Assembly (NCBI GenBank): GCA_963969365.1 | Contig: OZ017748.1 | Location: 1,116,001 to 1,180,000, forward strand | Reading direction: 5' to 3' | Source: Asterochloris sp. CNOR1 | Taxonomy: Eukaryota; Chlorophyta; Trebouxiophyceae; Trebouxiales; Trebouxiaceae | Length of the DNA stretch: 64,000 nucleotides | Shown: positions 47,453-56,953 of the stretch, piece by piece | How positions within the stretch are numbered: position 1 is the stretch's first letter | Layout: each line of letters begins with the position of its first letter | The notes under the pieces: model-generated | What the model saw: only the letters and a program-made list of their open reading frames with translations | Told to the model about the DNA's origin: nothing | The model's database searches: none | Program-made: the position numbers and the translations under genes

Positions 47453-47593
47453 GACACGACGGACACACAGGACACAAGGAGATCACCCCAGCATACTCAG
47501 CTGCTCATGAGTTTGCTCCAGGCACCCAGGCAGTTTGCATGCTTGCCAGCAGCTACAGCTTTGGCAGGCTGTGTCCTTTGTGTCTGTGTGTCT
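47453..47593. repeat. Inverted-repeat element, copy 2
   Basis: Same arms and interior as the 45954 copy (GGACACACAGGACACAAGGA; TGTGTCCTTTGTGTCTGTGT). About 60 bp of upstream flank, AGCCATGAAAGAGCTCTAAA, is shared with copy 3. Confidence 0.7.
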
Positions 47594-47829
47594 CATTGAG
47601 ATGTGGAGATGGCTTGGGAGGTTGGCATAAGGTTTTCACCAAGAAGATATGGTGCGTCAGGTGCATGCACTTTGGAGGTTTTGTGGAAAAGGCCAGAGAA
47701 AGCATTGGTAGGCCACCTGACCAGAATGGATGCCTAGAACCAGGTATAATTGCATACAATCAAGCACCCACCAGTGGGGTGAAGGCAAAGGGAGCCATGA
47801 AAGAGCTCTAAATGGGGCATCAGTGCACC

Positions 47830-47971
47830 GACACAAGGGACACACAGGACACAACGAAATCACCCTTGCATCCTCAGCAAGCTACTGAGTCTGCACCAGG
47901 CACCCAAGCAGACTGCATGTTTGCCAGCAGCTGCAGCCCTGGAAGGCTGTGTCCTCTGTGTCTGTGTGTCT
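47830..47971. repeat. Inverted-repeat element, copy 3
   Basis: Arms GACACAAGGGACACACAGGA and TGTCCTCTGTGTCTGTGTGT enclose the same interior as the other copies. Confidence 0.7.
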
Positions 47972-48130
47972 CTCTGAGGTATGGCTTGGGAGGACTGACA
48001 TAGCAAACCAGATGACATCATGTGGTGTAAGCAGAAGCCACACACACAAACTGACCACGCATGATGGCAGCACCTGAGCCCCTGCCAGTGGCTCAAGTGG
48101 AAGGAGCGTCATGAAAGCGCTCTAAAACAG

Positions 48131-48254
48131 GACACCATGAGTTCACCCCAGCGTACCCAGCAAGCTCATGAATCTGCTCCAGGCACCTGGGCAGACTGCA
48201 TGCTGGCCAACAGCTGCAGCCCTGGAAGGCTGTGTCCTCTGTGTCTGTGTGTCT
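48131..48254. repeat. Inverted-repeat element, copy 4, left arm decayed
   Basis: The interior and right arm (CTGTGTCCTCTGTGTCTGTG) match the other copies. The left arm is reduced to GGACACCATGAGTTCACCCC. The upstream flank CCTGAGCCCCTGCCAGTGGC is shared with copy 2. Confidence 0.65.
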
Positions 48255-48298
48255 CAATGAGGCATGGAGATGGATTGGGAGGTGGCACATGGATGGCC

Positions 48299-48655
48299 TC
48301 ATGCCAATCTGAGAGGGGGAGGACTGGCCAAAGCCACCTGGCGTTGCCCATTGCACCAGGGCATCACTGCTGCAGCATGTGATGATGAAAAGTAGTATGT
48401 TGCCTTCCTGACCTTTGAGCATCTTGCTGGTTTTCCCAGTGACAGTGTTGTGTTGTAGCTGGAAAGGTACCTGCTTTTGATGAGCCTTCTTAAAGCCCCA
48501 CAGGCCCTGATCAGGGCATTGGCCTTGAGGCTGCCACTCAAAATCACTTCAAGCTGATATTTAGGCCTAGACATTGTTATTTTTTGCTGAGTGCCACTCG
48601 GTCCACTCTCCAAGATGCTTGCCAGGGGTGATGTGACGCTAGGTGTGTAGACCAA
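48299..48655 (-). other. Unassigned 118-codon minus-strand ORF
   Basis: Open frame with an internal ATG followed by MSRPKYQLEVILSGSLKANA and a basic stretch (LRRLIKSRYLSSYN). No family is recognised. It ends just left of the recombinase gene on the same strand and overlaps the right copy of the diverged direct repeat. It could be a relic or chance. Confidence 0.25.
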
Positions 48656-48764
48656 GAGAGCAGGCCTCCAGGGGCTTGCCCTGGCGGGAGGTATGCGTGT
48701 CTGTAGAATGAATCCGCACTTTCTGAATGATGATCAGAACCTCTCAGAACATGACTTTCAGCAG
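48646..48764. repeat. Diverged direct repeat, right copy
   Basis: Counterpart of 44512-44643: TGTAGACCAAGAG, GGCTTGCCC, CACTTTCTGA and GACTTTCAGCAG occur in the same order. It lies 75 bp past the recombinase stop codon. Confidence 0.5.
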
Positions 48765-48838
48765 AAAAGAGTGACCTGTTCATGTAAATGGCGATAGGCA
48801 ATGTCAATCGAAGAGTCAGCTCACAATGAAAGACTTGC

Positions 48839-51800
48839 TCAGCCGCTCTGCTTACGCTTGCCAAGCAGTTTGTAATCACTGTTGTACCTGCTGCATAGCT
48901 GCTGCAATGAGCTGACTGTCCTGGTGGCAGGGATGCGTTCACGTTCCAGTTCTAAAGCCCCAACCACGGCTGCCATGGTGCTTCCTAAGGCAGCCATCCG
49001 GTTTCTGACCTCAGCAGCAAGGCCGTTCTTGAATCTTGAGAAGGCCTTGCTGCTGGCCCTTGCTTCTTTCTTGCTGCCATGCCACCTGCGGAGGTCTGAA
49101 GGCACCGCTGAGATCTTGGCAAACGCCTCGAATGCTGCTGGGACTGTTTGAAAATCTGAGAGCCGCCAGACCTGCACTTCACAAGGGGAAGGGTCTGACC
49201 ATTACGCAGTTGCTCAAGCTGAAAGGCAACTGACTGCACACCTGCTTCTCGGCCAGAAAGGAGTCCCTCTCATCCGGGGCGTTCAGCACACTGAGGGACT
49301 GAGGCGGCAGAGCAATGCCATAGCTGGTCTGTGAAGCCAGTGGCACACGTGGGATGGGTTTGGCTGCTGCCGGGGACTGAAGGCCAGATAGAGGCACCTG
49401 AGGCAGCATCACCACTGGGGCAAAAGGCATTGGCGTGGCCTCCTTTCCACCCAGCGTCTTGAAGAAGAAAGCCTGCGACATGGAAGGGCAAAGGTTCAGA
49501 GCATGCATGTTCAACTACAACACCTAGGGGGCTGCAGCGCTCACCGTTGGGTTGGTAAACAACAAATTCCTGTCGTTGAGAACTGCCTCAGCAGCAATGT
49601 GTTTGTCCCACGTCTCCTGCCGCAGCTGCTTGCCTGCAGTGCTCTGCAGAAGGCGACTGGCGGCTGGCGGGATGGTGCGGAGCCACTGGTCCCCATATGA
49701 GTCAATCCTCAAGCTGGCATTCTGCACAAACACTTGCCGCAGGTGGGCGATAGCCCTCAAGGGCGCCAGCAAAGGATGTGCAGGGTGGGATCGCATGCCA
49801 GCTTGGCGCAGGAGCACTGTCAAGCCTGGGATGATGCGGTCCAGCACATCCTCCTCAGCCTGCACAACACAAGTGAAAAAGTCCCCCCCTTCCCCAATCT
49901 TGGTGATCTGCGTGAGAAGCATTGGCACTGCAATGACCTTACCTCAAAATCAGCCTGGCCCAAACGATGATTCTCGTGCCAGTCCCGTCCCCAACCAGCC
50001 AGCCTGTGGGCTGTGTCCGGGTCAAAAATGCAGTACAGGTCTGTGGTGTCAGACTCATGCCTGCAAGGCACAGAACAGGTCAGCTGGGGACAACTCTGTT
50101 CAGAATGCACAGCATGGTCAGAGTTGCCCACCTTGCCGCCATCTTGATCTCCGCTTTGTTGATGCCCACGCTCTTAGCTGCCTCCACACCATGCTTCTTG
50201 AACTTGTGGCTGACTTCGCCTTTGGCGGAGTAACCATCAAGCCTGCCACAGGGCACGCCTGCAGTGTAGCAAGCCACGATTTTCATCGACAGCCGTGTCC
50301 AAAAGCTGCAGCATTGACGCACTGGCTCACCAGCAAGTTCAAACGCCTGCCGAAGGTGAACGTTGAGGGTCTCTCCAGTCGTGGGCTGGTTCCCCTGCAT
50401 GCTAGGGGCGGCAACAATGAACTTGGCCAGATCCTCAAGTTTGATGCCCTGGTGGAAGGTGGCGACAGCCAGGTCGGCCAGCGCTGCCTGAGGACAGATG
50501 CGATGGTCTCGGTACCTGTGGCAGAAGAGGCATTGTGATACAATACACACTGCAGCACACCGCCCAACTGCGTCTGACAGCAAGAATGCGCATACCTCAC
50601 GACACCAGGAATATCCACTTGCCCAGGCTTCACAGTCTTCCCCTGCATGCTGCCAAAGAGAATTGCCACAGAGGGCGCTGGGCCCACACTGTCCTGCGTC
50701 CGCAGTGCCAGGCAGCTCCAGGGAAGCTTGCGCAGGTCATCAGAGCGGCCTAATGTGGCTGGCATGAACGTCATTGCCATCCTCAGCAGAAAGGCCCACT
50801 GCCACTGCTTCTGCTGGAATGCTGCCTGCAGGGACTGGCGAAGCTGCCCTGCGCTCAGTGCGGCATCCACCTGCAGATTTAAGCAACAAGCTGGTGTCAG
50901 ACACGCCACCACTCTGTTTGCACAAGACGCTCTGACCAGGTCGTTACCCACCTGAGCTGCCACTTGCACATTGAGGTTCTCAGCCTGCATCTCCCTGCCA
51001 CGTGCACGGACCAAGTCCCTAACTGCCTGGATCTCCAGGGGTGCAGGTACATCTGAGGTGATGCGGCCCTGTGCGTACTGCTCTCTGCGGACTTCCTTGA
51101 GGTGGCATAGATAATCACTGCATGCACCAGGCCAAAGTTGGGGAGGGCAGGATATGAGCGCAGCTCAGACACAGCTGTGGAGTGGCCTCTCACCCCACGC
51201 TGCTGAACGAGTAGCGAGCCCCATTATGCTGCACTGCCTCATCCACAAGCCACACCGAGAACTCAAGAATCTTGGCCTGAGACATGAGGTCGCCATCAGG
51301 GTACCGGTGCGCCTCCTGCTCACAGTATCTCTGCAGGACCACATGTGTGTCAGTGACATGGCCTTGAAAGCCTCAAGGACGCCATAAGAACAGGTGTAAA
51401 GGCCATGCGGTGCCTACCTTCCAGAGCTTGGCAGCAGACTTTTCAGCCTGGACTGTGTTCTGTGGCTTAGCCGCAGCATGACACGCATTGATCCCCTGGG
51501 TGATGCATAGGATTCGAGCTTTCTCCTCAGGCGTGTTAGGCATGGCTGCTGCCAAGCCAACTGCTGTTTCTGAGACTGGTGCTCCATTCTGCTGGCCCCA
51601 AGTCTCTAAACTGTGCACACCAGCCGGCACTGGCTGGAGATCATCCACCAGTTCAGACAGGTGTCTGCAGGCTTGGTCAATGGCTGCTCTGAGGGAATGT
51701 GGGCTGTTTGGGCAGCAGCTGGCATGCAGTTGTGCTATGTAGTCCTCAGCCAGCCCCAGGCTGATGACATGGTTGATGTAGCTGCTGTACTCAGCAGATG

Positions 51801-51870
51801 GCACCTGGTAGTGCTGCATGAAGGGGTGGGTCGATCTGGTTTGGCGCGCTAGGGTTATTTGACCTAGCAA
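48839..51870 (-). CDS. Crypton-like tyrosine recombinase
   Basis: Crypton elements move with a tyrosine recombinase (YR) and no reverse transcriptase. Nine phase-consistent exons: 51870-51418, 51330-51194, 51117-50952, 50870-50596, 50515-50132, 50060-49943, 49859-49545, 49472-49242, 49171-48839; about 803 aa with no internal stop. The YR core is seen as TLGRSDDLRKLPWSCLAL (candidate catalytic Arg near residue 294), GSMQGKTVKPGQV (Lys), YRDHRICPQAALADL (the rhrdp..Cp..ala pattern of Cryptons), EVSHKFKKHGVEAAKSVGI (His near 447) and TTDLYCIFDPDTAHRLAGW (Tyr near 481). In the H-x-x-R motif the Arg is Lys. The last exon (VWRLSDFQTVPAAFEAFAKI, DLRRWHG) resembles a GCR1_C-type DNA-binding end. It may be a live element or a domesticated copy. 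The start could be an internal ATG (MQHYQVPSAEY). It is head-to-head with the REase-kinase gene. Confidence 0.75.
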
Positions 51871-52093
51871 TTAGCCAGAATCCTGCTGACCTTGCAGTAA
51901 AGACCGCTTGGCAGCCAGAGGCAGGCTGGCCACACAGCAGCCGGGAAGAGCCTCAAGCCACCTGCCACCGCCGCGAGCAGTGACCAGCTGACTGCCTGCC
52001 TGCCTGTGCATCACAGGTAGGTGTCGGACCGCAGCAGCGAGGACATGTCGCTGCTGGCTGAAGCCAACAGTTCAGGGAGCTTGTACCCACCAT
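51871..52093. promoter_or_regulatory. Shared region between recombinase and REase-kinase genes
   Basis: Only 223 bp separate the two divergent start codons, so the promoters are probably shared or overlapping. No motif is recognised with confidence. Confidence 0.35.
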
Positions 52094-55052
52094 ATGGCTT
52101 CAACTCTGCAGATGGCTGGTTGTTCAGAACCTGCGACTGAGATCGCCATGGACCTGGAGAAGGTCAAACAGGACATTGAGGATGCAAGGCAGGCGCTGAA
52201 GGTCAGCAAGGATGCTGAGGAGCAGCGTGAGCTGCGCAAGTACTTGACTGCGCTGCTGGAGAAGGAGGCCCGTCTGGAAGGCACCGCAGCAGGTGAGCTG
52301 GCCGCTTGCTGGTAGAAGATGTGGTAAAGGCCTGGGCAGCATACATGGCTAAGGAAGATCCAGTCAAATCAACAAAGCTCGAGAAAAGATGGAACGAGGC
52401 AAAGGTGGAGCTAAACATCTTCCAAAGGCAACAGGTGGCTGGAGGTGAGGGTCCCAAGCAGGCTGCAAGCTGCGACCTGCATGGCGTGCGGCAGCAGGTG
52501 TGCCTTGCGGGAGGCGCTGTCCAGGGCCTTGCCACCAGGTCCTCAAGCCTGCTGGTGGAGTCTTTCTTTGGCTGGACGCTGAGCGCTACGCAGAGGGAGT
52601 GGGACTCACCTGTTTGTCCACACAATACTTTGGGGGGCAGCCTTCCCAACCCTTTCTTTAGTTGGGAAGGCTGCAGGAGAAGCAGCATGCTTTGTTGAAT
52701 GCATTGGGTGGCCATTGGGGTAAAAGCAACAAGGTGCTCGCATTCCACTTTGTGCTCTGCCTGACGCTCTGGCTGTCATGCCATATGGAGGTCCTGCCAC
52801 GCAAGTTGTTTGCTCCACACTGGGCTACAGGCTGCTTGATTTAGACTGTAAGCTGCTAACAGAGGTCAGTGGATGCTGAATTTTTGCCTTGCGGGTGCAG
52901 AGGGTGTTGAGCACCCTGAAGTCTGTCGTACCCAAAATTGTGGCTGCTTCATCACGTACAAGCACCTTGAGCAGTGCAGTGAGCTCGGCAGCCTGTTATG
53001 CAGGCAAGCGGAGGCATGAGGCTGGCGGTGAGAGCGACAGTGGACCTGGCCCCTCTAAGAGGGCCCGCCGAGGTGTGTGTGAATGCCTTGTTGTATAACC
53101 TCAAGCATCTGGCCTGACATGCAGCTTAGAAGTGCCAGGGCAAAGTTGATTCGCGAATAGCTTCAGCAAGGAGTATGCTGCTGTTGCAGATGAGTCTGAG
53201 AAGTGGGCAAAACAGCTGGCCGCCCCACAGCTGCCAGAGTTGCCCACCACACCCCAGGCGCTGCAGGCAGTGCTGTTCCCCCAAAACAGCCCTCTGCTGA
53301 TCCCAGTCACACCAGAATGCTATGAGGCCATTGCAAGCCAGCACCCCAGCACCGCAGATGAGTGCTTGATGGTCGCGGATGGCTCAGACTTGCCAGCTAC
53401 CTTGGGCAGCCTCTTGCGTGATCCATTTAGCGGCCAGGCATCTAGCGAGGCCACTGTCAGCGTAGTTATAGGTGGTGCTATCCGTACCATATTGCTTCGA
53501 ATGAGCAAGTTCAGCTGCATTGACCCCAAGGACTTGAAAGTCCTGTTCAATGAGACAGAGAAGCAAAAAAGCACCACTAGCAAGGCTGTGCTCGTGCGTG
53601 CCCGCCCTGACACGCTTGTGACAGTAGCTGGTTGCACCTTGTTGATTGGCGAGGACAAACAGCTGAGCCTGCTAGATGCTATCAAGGACCTGAAGGCAAA
53701 GCGCCAGCCAATCACCGCCATGCACTATGGCCCCGTGAACTTCTTGCTGGCATACGCTGCAGGGGACGCAGCATTTCAGTGGCAGTGGATGTCAGCAGAT
53801 GGCACACAGGTTCGTTTGAAGGGTATGCTACTGCATAATTGCTTCTCTGCTGACAGTCTCGACGCCTTTATGTGACTTGTCTGCCAGCAGCTTTGGCCAT
53901 GTCTTTTGTGCCCAATGTTGCTGTGCATTGCCTGCAGCTTGTGCCCATTGGAATGGCTCTAGATGTCAGTGATGTTCAGCATCGCTGCATCTTCGTCCAG
54001 TCCCTCATTCGAGCTTTTTTTCTACTGCTCAAGATGGGCCGGTCAGTGCCAAGGCTGCATGGCCGACTACCCCTGGGTGTGCAGGTTGACAGGGGTGACA
54101 ACAGGTATGTTCCACTGTTGAGCCTGCATGATGCAAGCAGTATTCATCAGATTGCATTTGATAGTTGATGAATGCCACATCTCTTGGACAAGAGATTGTG
54201 TGCATGTGCTGTGTCCAATCCTGGTGTTTTGCCTGTCTATTCCTGAGGCATGCACATGATTTGCTCTGCCAGGTACCTGATTGTGAAGGGCAACGGTGTC
54301 CTGAAGGTCATCCCCAAGTTCAAGGCGTTTTCCAAGAGGATGAACACCAGCCTGAAAGCCATCAAGCGTGCTTATGGGGCCGCAAACACTACAGACAACC
54401 TGGCAGACCCCTGTCTGATTGTGGCCCAGGAAGGACCAGAGATGCACAACGCCACCTACAAGGTGCTGGCTGGGCCACTTGGCTACAGCCCTACCTTTGA
54501 GGACGACCAGGTGAGCCCAAGCACAGCTTTGGGACTCAGTCTGCCAGTGTTGGCACAAAGCATTGGTTTGCCGGCAATGTGACAGTGTTTTGCAGCATTG
54601 CATCATAGCAGCTACCCATTTGTGACCTTATGCCTTGCTGTCTTCCTTTGTTGCAGGATGTGCAAGCGCTCGCCATCTGCTGCTGCAAGGCCGCGTCGCT
54701 TCTGCACCAGGCTGGTGTTGTCCACCGGGACATTCGCCTTGACAATGTAGCCCAGCTTGGCAAGCATCGCTACATGCTATTAGACCTGGAGACCGTTGCT
54801 GCAGCAAATGCACGTGCACTGCCTGCTACCTTCATTCCCTTCACAGGCTGGGGCAACAGCGTTCTTGATTCTCACAAGCGGTTCACTACTATGTCTGACA
54901 TGCATCTGATTGGTGCGCTCCTGGAAGAAGTCTTCAGCGCCAGCGGCATTGCAAGTGCTGCAGCATCTCGAGCTTTTATTGACAAACTGAAGCGCAAGCT
55001 TTTGAGCGCGACTGCAGCTCTAAATGACCCCTGGCTTGCTCAATCTGTGTAA
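52094..55052 (+). CDS. Crinkler-like (CR) protein: REase domain fused to a protein kinase
   Basis: Crinkler/CR proteins pair a nuclease-like domain with a kinase and are known as effectors in oomycetes and chytrids, and from free-living algae. Supported exons: 52094-52292, 52316-52435 (tentative), 52901-53072, 53190-53809, 53938-54104, 54273-54510, 54657-55052 (TAA). The N-terminus is coiled coil (DLEKVKQDIEDARQALKVSK). The 53190 exon holds a PD-(D/E)xK-like core: RPD (53603-53611), then LIGEDK with E-D-K at 53651-53659. The kinase half has HRD (54723-54731), Asn (54744-54746) and DLE (54783-54785) where DFG is usual. Joining the first two exons needs a 23-bp intron or a frameshift, so the 5' end may be damaged. 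No signal peptide is seen. Whether it acts inside this cell, in element control or in defence is unknown. A fragment copy lies at 44797. Confidence 0.7.
52637..52674. repeat. Perfect 14-bp inverted repeat
   Basis: GCAGCCTTCCCAAC (52637-52650) and GTTGGGAAGGCTGC (52661-52674) are exact complements around a 10-nt loop, in the presumed intron between the N-terminal and REase exons of the CR gene. Confidence 0.75.
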
Positions 55053-55303
55053 ATTTTGTGGAGGTGCTGGTTTCAAGTAAGATGTGAACGATACATGAAC
55101 TTTTCAGGCCCTTAGGGGCCATCGTTGGTTTTCCAAGGTCACCCAGACCATGTCAATACCCATCAATGGCAGCCAACATCAAGAGTCTCTTGACGAGGGA
55201 AGAATCCAGAAAACACTTTACCAAGCACTCCAATGGCTGTAACAGCCAGGCTGTGAAAAGCAGATGAAAGGCCTTGCAGTGTTGACATTCAGGGTTTCAC
55301 AGC

Positions 55304-55690
55304 GAGCTCTTCAGCTTTGACTGTGCTCTGTGGCTTGGTCGCACCGTCTCAGGCATGGATGCTCTGGTTGCTCAGCAGAATTGAGCTCCCTTCTCAGGAG
55401 TGACAGGCATGGCTGTTCCCAAGCCACCTGCAGTGTCTGGGACTGGTGCTCCATTCTGCAGGCTCAAGGTCTCGAAGAGGTGGAGATCATCCACCCCTCC
55501 AATAAGGTGTCTGTGCAGACACCTGTCTGCATGCAGGCTTGATTAATGGCCGCTCTGAGGGGCGGGGGCCTGTCTGGGGAGCCACTGCCACGCGATCTTG
55601 CTATGTAGTCCTTCGCCAGATGACATGCTTAAAATAGCTGCTGTACTCAACAAATGGCACCTGTTATTGCTGCATAGGTTGAGAGCCAGG
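55304..55690 (-). pseudogene. Decayed second copy of the recombinase 5' exon
   Basis: The plus-strand sequence aligns along its length with 51435-51825, the first exon of the recombinase gene. Shared blocks in order: GACTGTG(C/T)TCTGTGGCTT, CTCAGG(A/C)GTG, GACTGGTGCTCCATTCTG, GGAGATCATCCACC, AATGGC(C/T)GCTCTGAGGG, TTGCTATGTAGTCCT and TAGCTGCTGTACTCA. Many indels break the frame. It lies just past the stop of the CR gene, so that gene is flanked by recombinase sequence on both sides, in the same orientation. Confidence 0.8.
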
Positions 55691-55705
55691 GTTCAGCTCT
55701 AGTTG

Positions 55706-55812
55706 CAGGGTGTCACATGGCCTGTGATAATACGACAGGTCGCAGGGTGTTACATGGCCTGTGATAACATGACAAGTCACAGGGTGTGACATGGCCTGTG
55801 ATATTATGACCT
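55706..55812. repeat. 37-bp tandem repeat, three copies
   Basis: Units starting CAGGGTGT(C/T/G)ACATGGC begin at 55706, 55743 and 55780 and end in a GA(T/C)AA-ATGAC-like stretch; the third is slightly degenerate. It directly follows the recombinase relic. Confidence 0.85.
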
Positions 55813-56953
55813 AACCACTACAGGCTCAGCTCCTGTAGCATACTTTGGGAAAAATGGGCGATGAGAAGCTCTGTCAAGTCCATGTGCATGGCTTGCACAC
55901 ACAGCACCTGCCCTCTTGGAAGCTTGAGCAAAGCGGTACCCTCATTGCTGTTTGCCTTTCCTAACAAGTTTTGCAGAGGAGCTGGCTAAAGGGAACAGTT
56001 CCTCTGAGCTCAAGACGGACAATGCAGACATTTGTGAGGAGGGATTCGGAGAGGGGCCCTCTGCTCCTCATGCCAAGAGCTTGTGCATCAGGCTGCACAG
56101 GCAGCATCCTGGTTGATCTGCAATGGAATGATCTGCGGGGTGGCAGTGCTGTTCAGGCTACCTGCATGCAGACAGGCTCTGCTGCAGCAGGACAGGGCAG
56201 GTGGTGCCGAAATGGTACTGCAGCAGCTCAAGCACCAACAGCTGGTGCGCCCTCTTGGCCCATGCTCCCTGCTGCAGCAATCAGGGAGCAACAGACTTGC
56301 TAGCGAAGCTCCAATAGGCAAGGTGATACAGGGCAGGATCCAAGGGAACCAGTCTCATGGTACATGCGAGGGCACAGCTTGCAGGCCCTGGCATGACGTC
56401 GCCGCACCAAGCTCATAGTGCTTGCTGGTCATCACTTACCTTTGCCACATGTCTCAGTGCTGAGGAGTAGGAGCTGAGGCTGCCCTGAGGGGATGTGTCG
56501 GTGCCACTTTAAGGTGGCTGGCTGAGAGCCTCAGCAAAGAAGCCTTGCTATTCCGTGTTGACGAGCCTACACGTGCAAACCAGGCAGTTTCCACCAGACA
56601 ATTTTGAAGGCTGGTAGAGAAATGAGGAGATGTGTGGTGAGCTGGCGCCCTCTTTTTGCTCCCTCACGGGCACTCCCAGGTGGAGCCACTGATCACAACA
56701 TCTAGGGCACAAAATGACAGCATCCTGGGCCTCAACAATAACGCGACACTGCAACAGCATGTTTTAGAGATGACACAGCAACATTACTTTTCACGATTCA
56801 TACACACTATCCAGCTGTCAAGCATCTGTCCTACTCAATTCATGACAAAACTCAGCAAAAATGTGGAGGGCAGAAGTGAAGGGGCAGTCAGAGACAAGCT
56901 GTGCATGCAAACATACTTCAGGAGGGAGACTGCTGGGGCTGAGCAGCAATATG
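55813..56953. other. Intergenic end of the accessory island
   Basis: About 1.1 kb with no recognisable gene. The composition around 55960-56400 is GC-rich and CTGCAG-rich like coding or intron sequence, but no frame gives a family match. It may hold further decayed exons. Confidence 0.4.

Noticed and set aside
48839-51870. DIRS-type retrotransposon (YR plus reverse transcriptase)
   Set aside because: No reverse transcriptase or RNase H sequence is visible on either side; the YR-C..P pattern and GCR1_C-like end fit Cryptons.
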